A stretch of DNA of 64,000 nucleotides, taken from the NCBI GenBank assembly GCA_946965045.2, contig OX337235.1:930001-994000 (forward strand). The letters run 5' to 3'. The stretch is from Epithemia pelagica. Taxonomy: Eukaryota; Bacillariophyta; Bacillariophyceae; Surirellales; Surirellaceae. The notes under the pieces are model-generated. The model was given only the letters and a program-made list of their open reading frames with translations, did no database searches and was not told the origin of the DNA. A program made the translations under genes and the position numbers. The number at the start of each line of letters is the position of its first letter. Positions within the stretch are counted from its first letter, which is position 1. Of this stretch, positions 23,430-33,129 are shown in pieces.

Positions 23430-24057
23430 TGCCGCGCCGGGTGAGGCGGCCAAAACCTCGAAAATAGCGGCCAAATGACCATGATGGACATCTAGCGTAA
23501 CTCACTCAATATAGGACGCCCATGCCCCAATATCGAGCGACGTCTTCTTCAAACAATGCTCTCGGCCCCTGCGGGCCACTTTTGCTATAGCGGCCATTGT
23601 TATCGAGTTCTTACTCACCATTGTAGGGTCATTTTTTTTTCGTCCACGTAATGGCCGCTAGATTGCCCTTTGGCCGCTACATTGATGGTACTATAAGTCG
23701 ACCACTACGTGCCCTACCATCAAATGGTGCCTACGATGTGTCTATCGTAGTGTAAGGAAGAGCACTTTCAGGTCATATGGGCTATCGGTGGGCGTGATAG
23801 CGCAAACAAACCCCTGCTCGATTTGGCTCGTTTTTGTTGGAACGAGATTTTCATCCGTAACTCGATGTACTGCCGAAGCTCCAATATGGTAGTTCTACAG
23901 TTCATACTTGAAGGGCTTTTACTTTAGGGTCTACCTTCGTGAAACCAACTATCATAACTATCGTAGGTGCCATGGTTATCGCAAAATAGTCGTCCATCGA
24001 TGAGGATTTTCATCTCTCGCGACACGAACCACAATCGATCCTCATCGTCAGTTTCCG
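23430..24057. repeat. Left unique terminal inverted repeat
   Basis: Matches 34976-35587 in inverted orientation over its whole length with few differences. The left copy carries a short extra piece near 23757-23785. It includes an A/T run (about 23630) and a palindromic GGCCGC-rich part. Confidence 0.88.
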
Positions 24058-24620
24058 CTACTCGTCTCGTTCAATCTTGATTCTCTGCCCCTCCTTTTTT
24101 GTAGCATTTTAGTTTAGGACCTACTTGAGCGTACCCAAGTCTCAGATTGACCGTAGGCGCCATGGTCATTGAGAATGGGCCATCCATTGATGGAGGCATT
24201 TTTCTCGATGTAGCACGTAGCACACAACATTTCGAGACCGAAGGACGTTGCTACTCGTCTCGTTCAATATTGACTCGCTGCCCCTCCTACTTTGTAGCAT
24301 TTTAGTTTAGGATTTACCTGAGCGTACCCAAGTCTCAGATTGACCGTAGGCGCCATGGTTATTGAGAAGGTGCCATCCATTGATGGAGGCATTTTTCCCG
24401 ATGTAGCACGTAGCACACAACATTTCGAGACCGAAGGACGTTGCTAATCGTCTCGTTCAATATTGACTCTCTTGCCTTCCTACTTTGTAGCATTTTAGTT
24501 TAAAACCTACTTGAGTGTACCCAAGTCTCAGATTGACCGTAGGCGCCATGGTTATTGAGAAGGTGCCATCCATTGATGGAGGCATTTTTCCCGATGTAGC
24601 ACAAAGCACACGAGATTGGG
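24058..24620. repeat. Left 193-bp tandem array (about 3 units)
   Basis: Units recur with a 193-base spacing, seen with the marker CGAGACCGAAGGACG near 24233 and 24426. The sequence is the complement of the right-arm units. The last unit degrades near 24600-24620. Confidence 0.85.
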
Positions 24621-24758
24621 CAAGCTTCAAATCAATTTTTAAGTGTCGTCTGAAGATGTCGGAGACAGGGGACGATTGAGACGAGAAATGGAAGTGGGGA
24701 GGTCATGGATTACAACAACAGACGAAAGTCTATCACGCAAGCATAAACTTATAGTTTT

Positions 24759-26330
24759 TTATTTTAGAAGAAGTGCGCCACGAACTTTCTTTGGAGATTT
24801 ATAGTGGACATGCTGACTGTGCCGGTAATATGTTGCGAGACGATCTTCTGAGTTGTAGTAGGGTGGTAACTGGTACTCGTTTTTGGGAAGATATGGATGA
24901 ATGGTTTGATCACGCCCTTGATACATGTAGAAATGGGCACGTGGATTGCCTTGGGCACTGGTCAAGAAGCCTCCGGCGTGAACAGTATCGCCTCGCATCA
25001 TGAGGAACGTTCCATAGGGAACGTTGACCACCTCACCCAACTGATGCCTATTCTTCTTGTGGTCCTTGCGGTGCCGCCACAATTCTAAAGTCATTCCGTC
25101 CTCCGTCAGGGGCACAAAAACAGCAAATGGGACACGTTCTCGGAACGGCGCTTTCTTTCGTCCCTTTCCACGAGTCTTGACGTTGCCTTGGGGTGTCCCT
25201 TTCTGTTCAGTCGAACCCTGTTCCTCGTCTGGACTTGGCGTGACCACATCCCATTTGAAATCCAGATGTGGCTCTTGCACCTTTTCAAATGTGGTCTTGA
25301 GGAGCGACAGGTGGATCTGGATACCTTCAGCAAAGGAGTCATCCTCTGCGTACTCCATGTCCACAAGGGCTTGAGCAAGAGTCTTCTTGAACGTTGCCAC
25401 AATTTCAGCTACCCGCTTCTTCCCCCAGGGTGTGAATTCGTCATGTGCCAATAATCCTTCACCGTCAAACATGCGCATTTGGATTTGTGGGGTGTATTGT
25501 TGCACACCCCGCATTCTCTTCGAAATCTTGTCGTCCCCATGCTTCTCCGTTCCGAGAGACCAGACATCACGCAACAATCCAAGAAGCTCTGTCGGAGCGA
25601 CCAAAAAACGTCCTCGTGGATCACCCTCATAATTGATCAACAAGTGGCCATAGTTTTTATTCAGTTCTTTTGCTTTCTCTGCCGGATTTGGTTCCTCCTC
25701 AACCGCTTCCACCTGGTGAGAGTCCTCCGGACTGGGGTTTTGATTGAGTATCGGGGCGTCATATGGAATGCTTGGTTGTGGCTGAACCTGCCCGTATCCT
25801 TCATAAGGGAGCTGCCCCTGAGCCACCAAGACATGGGGCCGATGATGCTCATCATAGAAATGCCCGGGCGTGTAGTGGGAATGTGGAGGATGATGGTATG
25901 GTGGACTGTGGTACTGAGGATGATGGTGTGGTTGAAGGTGGTGTATTTGCGGAGAATTGTAGTGGTGCTGTTGAGTGGCAACATCATGAGGAACAGCAGC
26001 GGCGGGAACAGGATGGTGCAGTTGAAGGTCGTGCGGTTGGTAGTGCTGTTGAATGGCAACATCAGGAGCAGCAGCGGCGGGAACAGGATGGTGCAGTTGA
26101 AGGTCGTGCGGTTGGTAGTGCTGTTGAGTGGCAACATCATGAGGAACAGCAGCAGCGGGAACAGGATGGTGCAGTTGAAGGTCGTGCGGTTGGTAGTGCT
26201 GTTGAATGGCAACATCAGGAGCAGCAGCGGCGGGAACAGGATGGTGCAGTTGAAGGTCGTGCGGTTGGTAGTGCTGTTGAATGGCAACATCAGGAGCAGG
26301 AGCATTACCACCAGAACCACCCATCTTCAT
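24759..26330 (-). CDS. His-rich 2OG-Fe(II) oxygenase-like protein, or C-terminal part of a SET fusion
   Basis: The first true ATG is at 26330; the open frame reaches to the TGA of the SET frame at 26367. From 26330 the protein is 523 aa. Residues about 13-125 are four to five repeats of a 25-26-residue His/Gln/Pro-rich unit (QQHYQPHDLQLHHPVPAAA), then a His/Tyr/Pro-rich stretch. The C-terminal half looks like a 2-oxoglutarate/Fe(II) dioxygenase core: HxD in EPHLDF (H355, D357), a distal His in GDTVHAGG (H451) and a conserved-looking Arg in NPRAHFYMY (R464). The fold call is by motif spacing only. The substrate is unknown; nucleic acid or histone is plausible given the SET neighbour. It shares one frame with the SET gene, separated by one stop. 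Confidence 0.6.
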   Translation of the reverse strand: MKMGGSGGNAPAPDVAIQQHYQPHDLQLHHPVPAAAAPDVAIQQHYQPHDLQLHHPVPAAAVPHDVATQQHYQPHDLQLHHPVPAAAAPDVAIQQHYQPHDLQLHHPVPAAAVPHDVATQQHHYNSPQIHHLQPHHHPQYHSPPYHHPPHSHYTPGHFYDEHHRPHVLVAQGQLPYEGYGQVQPQPSIPYDAPILNQNPSPEDSHQVEAVEEEPNPAEKAKELNKNYGHLLINYEGDPRGRFLVAPTELLGLLRDVWSLGTEKHGDDKISKRMRGVQQYTPQIQMRMFDGEGLLAHDEFTPWGKKRVAEIVATFKKTLAQALVDMEYAEDDSFAEGIQIHLSLLKTTFEKVQEPHLDFKWDVVTPSPDEEQGSTEQKGTPQGNVKTRGKGRKKAPFRERVPFAVFVPLTEDGMTLELWRHRKDHKKNRHQLGEVVNVPYGTFLMMRGDTVHAGGFLTSAQGNPRAHFYMYQGRDQTIHPYLPKNEYQLPPYYNSEDRLATYYRHSQHVHYKSPKKVRGALLLK

Positions 26331-26366
26331 CTTCTTCACCTTCTTCGGAGAATCATCCTGGCTGGA

Positions 26367-27539
26367 TCAACCTCGCTTCTTCTGCACATCCTCATCAGGC
26401 TCCTCACCGCCTTCCTTTGAGGCTGCGATCGTCTTGGTGTCCGAGCTAAGGTTGTAGAATAAAAACAGCTCGTCCCCCTCCGCGATCTCCTTGATCACAC
26501 GAACTAGCAGATTCTTGTCGATACGCACGTTGTAGTCCTTGTGTGCTTCGTCAGGTCCTTCTTCTGTATCGTAGAGGTGATACTGGGGATCATTCATCAA
26601 ATGAAACCCCATGAAAAAGAAATCCTCGTTGTCGGCTTGAACGATGCGTTCTCCGTGCTCTCCAAACTGAATTGCGTACTCGGTCCGACCGACGGTCCGA
26701 GAGGTGATATCCAACCCTGCATACACACCAATCACCTCACCTACTTTGTGCTCTTGTACAGAAAAAAGACCAAACCCGGGGCCTTCTTTTCCCTCTTCAG
26801 CCTTGAGGCCCGACTTCTTGACTGTGAAGATGTGTTTTGTCCCCAGCATAATCTTGAAGATCGGATCATTCTTGAGGGAGAAGCTGAACTGTCGAAACTT
26901 GAGGCACGAGTTGTTTCGAGTTTGCTTGGTTGGGATCCCAATCCCAACGGACTTGGGCACAACTTCCCCAACTTCCAGTCCGTAGTCATTTTTCTTGGGG
27001 GCCGTATTAGAGTTCTTGATGCCTGTGCCTGATTTGCGAATGGGCGCATCTGTCACCGAAAATGTGACGCCAATCTTCTTTGCCACAAACACTCCGTATG
27101 CGTTGATCAGCACAGTGCCATCCTTGATCAAAGTGGACAGAAACTTCAGTCCTCGGATGAAATTGTCCCATGGATCCCGTCCATAGGCCTTGACTTTCTT
27201 TACTGCAGCGACAGCCTCCGCATAATCCTTTTTCCGTTGCTCGCTGAGGCGCTGTTTCAAAGCCGACGCCGAGTCCGTGTATGCATTGTCGTCCTTTAGC
27301 TTGCCGCAACAACTGTCTGCATGCTTTTTCTCGTTGACTTTATGGAGGTCTTCGTCTGTAAGAAACCGATGGCTTGCTCTCGCTTCTTCTGTTGCTGCCA
27401 TTGTTGCTTCGTCTGCTGCTGCCATAGGTGATGGTGAATGTGGCTCCGACTCCGCCTCCGAGGCAGCAACTGCAACATGAGCAAGCGCCTTAAGACGCGA
27501 TTCAGATTGACTTCGTGTTTTCATTGTTCTCCTCTCCAT
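26367..27539 (-). CDS. SET-domain protein, in frame with the downstream oxygenase-like gene
   Basis: 390 aa from the ATG at 27539. An Ala/Glu-rich N-terminus is followed by a SET core at residues about 254-363: GFGLF (255-259), an Ala/Gly-Tyr segment (VYAG), FHLMND (312-317), YNVR (336-339) and GDELFLFY (355-362). SET proteins methylate lysines, mostly on histones. The post-SET cysteines are not evident. The TGA at 26367-26369 is followed in the same frame by SSQDDSPKKVKK and on into the oxygenase-like protein. This suggests an original fusion of about 925 aa, now split by a nonsense codon or read through. The neighbouring transposase is divergently oriented, with starts 427 bases apart. Confidence 0.7.
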   Translation of the reverse strand: MERRTMKTRSQSESRLKALAHVAVAASEAESEPHSPSPMAAADEATMAATEEARASHRFLTDEDLHKVNEKKHADSCCGKLKDDNAYTDSASALKQRLSEQRKKDYAEAVAAVKKVKAYGRDPWDNFIRGLKFLSTLIKDGTVLINAYGVFVAKKIGVTFSVTDAPIRKSGTGIKNSNTAPKKNDYGLEVGEVVPKSVGIGIPTKQTRNNSCLKFRQFSFSLKNDPIFKIMLGTKHIFTVKKSGLKAEEGKEGPGFGLFSVQEHKVGEVIGVYAGLDITSRTVGRTEYAIQFGEHGERIVQADNEDFFFMGFHLMNDPQYHLYDTEEGPDEAHKDYNVRIDKNLLVRVIKEIAEGDELFLFYNLSSDTKTIAASKEGGEEPDEDVQKKRG

Positions 27540-27966
27540 CTTTCTGTAGAGTAGGGGTTTCTCAGAGAGTCTTGGGTTTTCGAGCGTTTCTCAGACAGAG
27601 AGCGTTCGTCATTGCCTGGTCTGCAGACCACTTGACAAGAAAACAAATCAGACCACACTTGGAAAAAATCTTTCGATTCAACGGGAATACGGTTAAAACG
27701 TTAAATTTTGTTACATATTTCATTATGTTTAGAGTTTAATTAAGGCGGGCGGGCATGCGGAACACGCGCTTTTGTAGCGACTGCTCCACAAAAACTACAT
27801 CTTCCCTCCAACATCGTTCCACAGTTCATTCAACAATCAACCATGTGCTTGCTTGCAAGTTGAAAAGATGCTTTTGACCGCTAATGGAGATTGGACACAC
27901 AAACAGCAATTCTCAATAACCTCTTAGAAACTTGAGAAGACCAAAACGCACGAGAACGATACAGCA

Positions 27967-30900
27967 ATGGAACCACCGCCGCCGAGGCCTAAATCATGTG
28001 GTTTGGGGATTGGATCGAGATGTTTCATGAGGCGTGGAGACATCCCATGCATTATTGTTGAAGCAGTCGAATTTCATAAGTGGATGGTCGCTGGAGTGGA
28101 CGAAAGAGGAAATCTAACAGAGCTAAGAAATGAACGCTCTTCCCCACAGCTTCGATTCCCCAAGAAAGATGAAGGTTTTCCTGGACAACCAGATCCAGTT
28201 GCAGCAACCGGACCTCGACCTACGATCTCAACAACAACCACAGTATCAAATACTCCAGTTCCAGCCGAAACCGCAGCAAGGACAATGACAACGGCATCGA
28301 GGACAGCAACATCCACGTCAATGCCAACGGCAACCACGACAACGACAACGAGCGCGACAACGAGCGCGACAACGAGCGCGACAACGAGCGCGACAACGAC
28401 AACGAACACCCCAGTCGAGACGACAGCAAGGCCGACGGCAGCGGCATCGACAGCAGGAACAACCACACCAATGCAATCGGTAATGACAACGACTGCTGCA
28501 CCAACGACCACGGCAACGACCACTGCAACGACCACTGCAACGACCGCAGCAACGACAACGACTTCAGAGGCTCCTCGCACTGTTGGTGGAGTGATATTAA
28601 CAGATGTAAGCGACGATGAAGAAATTGAAGTTTTGGCACAAGCGGCGATCCTGGACAACGCTCAAGGTCAAGATGCACCTCCGAACAATCAGAACAACCC
28701 ACCAACGACCAGGCAAAATGATGATGAAGATAGTGACAACGAACATGAAGATCAGGATGAAGATGCAGCTGCCGATGAAGAACTCGAAGAAGATGTACCC
28801 GTGGAACTTGTCTATGATGACGAGGATGACGGAGCTGAACAAGAACAAGCACAAGCACGCCAATTGGCTTTCGGGGCTTTGGTTGAAAGAGACGAAGATC
28901 GTCACAGGCATAAAATGGAGCAATACAAGCTTACCAAAGACCATCTTATTGAAAGCAACTGGACCGTAGTCGTCAAGCCTCCCAAGAAAAAAGGAATCGA
29001 CATTGGAGATCGAGTTCACAAGAATGGTAACAATGCTCAATGGGGAACAGTTGTCGACGGGAAGAAGAATCCAGTGGCAAAAGGAAACCTATGGACTGTG
29101 CTTTTTGACGGAGAGAGTGAGCCAACGACCAATTTAACGGGTCAACAGCTACGAAGGAAAGAGGACAAAAGAAGATTTGAGTGGAAGATAGTCGAGGATT
29201 CATCGCCGGATCATCCAGTGTCGGACTATGAGAAGAATGCAATCGTTGGCTACAACTTCGGCAAAAGGATGAGTAAAAGTGAAATAAGCCACGAGAATGA
29301 AAAATACTCCTTTCCATTTCTTGACTTGTTGATGCACTTCTGGCCAGGTAAGTCAGCACTACTCTTTGTTTCTACATCGCAGAAGTTCAACAGTCTCACT
29401 TTCTTGCAATCGGCCTCTGTACAGGGAACTGGCAAAATCAGTTGAGAGTCCTTAATCTTAGTTTAGATCGATTGAATCAAAAGCGTGATAAAAAGAAGAA
29501 AATTCGAATGGTTACGGAAGGCGAGTGGTGGAAAGTTTGGGGGATTATCGTCGCGGCAAGTCCCCTTGGTGTAGGAGGAAAGGCTCTTTTTCAGGATCCT
29601 AGCACTCGTCGGTTATCACCACATGTAAATCTTGGAACGAAAGGCGAAAACATCATGGCAGAGAGTAGGTTCAACGACATTAAGACGCATCTCTATCATG
29701 CCTTCAGGGGGACGGATCCGAATGACAAATGGAATGAAATCCGTCCCCTGATTGATGGGTTCAATGAGAACCGCCGACAAATGATTGCGTCGTCCGTGGT
29801 TCAAGTGCTTGACGAGTCGATGAGTGCGTTTCGACCACGAACGACCAAGCAATCTTTGTTGCCGCATATCTCATTTATTGCCCGCAAGCCCAAACCTCTT
29901 GGGACGGAGTTCAAGGTAAGCTAACACCAGACAGACAATGTTTTGAAGACTTAATGTGTCTGACCTTACTACCTTATTTCATTCACAGGTGGTCGCCAAC
30001 ACCACGACAGGGTGTCTGACCCATCTTGAAATCCAAGAAGGAAGAGTCCCAATGCGGCGTAAGAAGTTTGTCGCGAAGTCTGGTCCATCGGGCGGCTGCA
30101 CACTGCGGCTTGTCGAAGGTTCACAATACAGTGGACAGCTGTCAAGCGCACGCCACGAAGCTGGAAAGGCCTCCAAGCGCTACCTGTATTTAGGCGACTC
30201 CTGGTTTGGAAGTGTCCAGGTCGCTGAATGCCTCAAGTGTTCGTGGAGGGAACAGGACGATCGACGCAATCGCACTTCCTTTCCGTTCTACGTGGACAAA
30301 GAGAAAGGGCTGAACACGGATGGACATGAGTTCATTGGTGCTGTGAAGACAGCGCACTCATGGTTTCCCAAGAAACAGATCGAGAAGCAGATGAAGTCTT
30401 TTCCATCCGGAGCCTACCTTGTCATGGAGTGTACTGCCCCTGTCACTGGAGTGAAGCTCGTAGCGGTTGGGTACAAGTACAATACAAGGAAGGTTCTTCT
30501 CTTTGTCATGACCAAAGATGCCGGGCATACTCAACCGGGCGCACCATACATTGCTCGCTTCACAGATGTGTTTGGAAATATCAAGCAGCGGAGAGTCGAG
30601 CGTCCCCACTGTATTTCAAAATACTTTCGGCACGCCAATGCAATTGACCGGCACAATCACATCCGTCAGGGTCTTCTACGCCTCGAAGAACTATGGTTAA
30701 CTAAAAATCCGTGGTTTCGGATTGTGACGACAGTCTTCGGTATGACGGTGGTTGATTGTTATCTTGCACTGCGTTTTCACATGCAAGTGGAACCTTTCCT
30801 GAATACCTCAATCCACGACTTTGCGGATATGCTGGCTTATGACTTAATCAACAATCCATATTCCGAACGCAGTTCAGTTGAACGAAGAGCGGGTGTGCTT

Positions 30901-31302
30901 GAAAGCTTGCCAGTGACAAACAACCTTTCGGTGTGTACAGATGCCTCCGTAACTGTGCCATCCAGTGTTGGCCATACCTGTTCAAGCAGTATATCACCCG
31001 CGTCCGTATTTTCTGAGCTTACAATTGATTCGGTCGTTTGTCACAGCGTTGTTGAACAGGACAACGTTTCTTCATCAGACCAAAGAGGCATGAAGCGTAA
31101 ATGTGTTATTTGTAAGAATGACACGCGAGCCATGTGTGGCCATCCACAATGCCGCATGTTCACCAAGACTTGGCGCTCGATAACCTACGTGGGAACACCA
31201 GTGTGCAAGCCATCTGTGGGCATTCGATATGGGAAACAACGAACTTGTATCGAGCAGCACGCCATGAACTTTGCTGCGGCAAAAGGAGGAAATGCGACTT
31301 AA
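27967..31302 (+). CDS. piggyBac-like transposase, three exons
   Basis: Exons 27967-29347, 29425-29915 and 29989-31302. The introns (77 and 73 nt) have GTAAGT...TACAG and GTAAGC...TTCACAG ends, and all phases agree. About 1061 aa. N-terminus: a small Cys/Trp domain, a long Thr/Ala-rich stretch with 12-base DNA repeats near 28346-28395, an acidic stretch, then a Tudor/KOW-like barrel (GIDIGDRVHKNG...WTVLFDGE). The catalytic core (DDE_Tnp_1_7) has three candidate Asp: D590 in VLDESM, D694 in YLGDSWF and D844 in NAIDRHNH. The C-terminus has a Cys/His cluster (CVICKN...CGHPQC) like the C-terminal zinc domain of piggyBac. It probably mobilises the whole 23.4-35.6 kb element. Confidence 0.85.
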
Positions 31303-31417
31303 TGAAACTTCTGTGTGCACAAGAACTACACTCATTCTACATGTTTGCGCCTCTCTACATATTATGAAATTAGGAAACCACCATGAATAAGAATACTAAC
31401 TATCATTTGTTACCCGC

Positions 31418-31978
31418 TTACGTGATTTTAACACTTTCCTGGTTGGGCCACGTCTCCGTTGCTTTGTCATAGAGCGACATGAATGCATTCATCCCAGTAA
31501 GACTCATTCGCACAGTAATGATCATGGGTCCCATTGTCACCTTGGTATCCAAGGAGTGAGAGGTCTCAATGGTGAGTTCTCCTTTGACAAGGGACCCATT
31601 TTTGGAACGGAACTTCTTGGAGCGAATTTTGTTGTGAACCGATCCGACTGGGATGACGATGTCAGGCATCGAATCGTCCTTCTTGTCACGGCCAAACGCG
31701 CAAATTGATAGCATTCCACCGTTGGTACCATACCTGGAGCGCTGTAAAAGAATCACGCCTCGATCCACAACAAGTGTCCCCTTTTCTCCTTTCTCCCCGA
31801 GAGTGGCGTCTTGAAGGTGTACGTTCACACCCGCTTCACCGTAGATGGTTAAGCGGCTTCCTTGGAGCTCGATGTTGCTCCCCGTATCTTGTACGAGGTG
31901 AAAGCCGTTAGGAAGGAGAATCCGATTGCGCGATTCATTCTCGTGTTCGGACATTGTACTTCGATCCGTCCTAAGCAT
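31418..31978 (-). CDS. Unknown protein in the giant element
   Basis: About 186 aa from the ATG at 31978; a second ATG at 31954 (MSEHENES) has a better context and gives 178 aa. The sequence alternates short beta-like stretches (GSRLTIYGEAGVNVHLQDA, GTLVVDRGVILLQRS) with charged loops. No membrane segment, signal peptide or recognised motif. Convergent with the transposase, 115 bases from its stop. Likely cargo or an accessory gene of the element, by position only. Confidence 0.5.
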   Translation of the reverse strand: MLRTDRSTMSEHENESRNRILLPNGFHLVQDTGSNIELQGSRLTIYGEAGVNVHLQDATLGEKGEKGTLVVDRGVILLQRSRYGTNGGMLSICAFGRDKKDDSMPDIVIPVGSVHNKIRSKKFRSKNGSLVKGELTIETSHSLDTKVTMGPMIITVRMSLTGMNAFMSLYDKATETWPNQESVKIT

Positions 31979-32534
31979 AGAGAGAATCAATGAGTCGAGG
32001 TTATTGCCACCATTGTAAGCAATGATTTAGATGCCGCGGAACCACTTACTTCTACGCTCGTTTTGATTTGCAAACAAAAGCTCTTTCCTCAGGTGAGCAC
32101 TTCATTCAGGTGGCCTATCGATTCTCTCCTCTCCTTCGGAAAAGCTCTTACGTCGTAAAATCGATTTCTCAGACGACATGTAGTAAACCTCATTTGATTT
32201 GGGGGAACGGTTGGGGACTTCCTACTATTGCCACTCGGGAGCAATTACGAAAGTGTGACAAGTTACTTAAGAAAATTTTCTTCCGTTGAGCGTTGAGCCG
32301 CAAGCCGGCTTCCCATACGAGATCCGATTTTATGGTGAGACGTCACATCAATCAAACATCAACGAGAGACAGAGCCGACAGCGACCTTCATAAAACGGCG
32401 TCAACGAGAAACACATCAAGAACAACTGCAACTACAACAACAAAAGCAACAACACAATATCACTCTATATCGACAAGCGCCGTGTTAGTGCGCGCCTTCA
32501 AAACCGCACACACACAAGTGTTGTTCGAACCAGT

Positions 32535-32978
32535 GTGTCAAAATCTGCCGTGCGCCCAACTGAACAAGGTGCCCTCAAGAAAACCAAAATCAAGGCAGAG
32601 ACAGCAACCATTGGAAAGGCAGAATTGCTCTCGGAAGGATTGGATCAAGAATGTGGGGACAAAACCGTAGTTGTTCTTGGAACCGTTGAAGAATCAATCA
32701 CCAAGATTTGCGACAATTTAGAGGAAGAAGGATTGAATGGTGGAGACAAGACTCCAGTACGCCACCTGAAAATCAAGTTTGCCGACGACCTTAGCCCAGT
32801 CAACGAGGAGATCGAAAAGCCTGCATCACGTTTCTCAATCATGAGCAGCATCTCGATGCGTAGTGCTCAGACTGTATCCTCCCGTGGAACTGCTGTTGAT
32901 AGCGATCTTTCTTTCGACTTTGCCGAGACCCAACAAGATGACTGCGAGAATCTTTACGACAACTACATGCAGTCCTAA
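32535..32978 (+). CDS. Small Ser/Glu-rich protein in the giant element, 5' end unresolved
   Basis: The open frame ends with a TAA at 32976-32978. It has a coding-like character (GTVEESITKICDNLEEEG, VRHLKIKFADDLSPVNEE, SFDFAETQQDD). The position at 32535 is GTG, and no ATG occurs in this frame until near 32842. The frame is open upstream to about 32388, so the start probably lies in an unrecognised upstream exon. No known domain. Confidence 0.35.
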   Translation: MSKSAVRPTEQGALKKTKIKAETATIGKAELLSEGLDQECGDKTVVVLGTVEESITKICDNLEEEGLNGGDKTPVRHLKIKFADDLSPVNEEIEKPASRFSIMSSISMRSAQTVSSRGTAVDSDLSFDFAETQQDDCENLYDNYMQS

Positions 32979-33129
32979 ACAAGGTTGAACTAGATATAAA
33001 TCAAAATAGCATTGACTATTCTTCAACTTCCTTGAATCATCACTCAGAAGTCATAGAAACTTACGGATTCAAAGGGCAAACTACCAAATGGAAACACCAC
33101 TTCCGTTGATGGTCGCTACTAGGATAATA

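Noticed and set aside
25479-26449. Long plus-strand repeat-rich frames
   Set aside because: Antisense to the His-rich repeats of the oxygenase-like gene.
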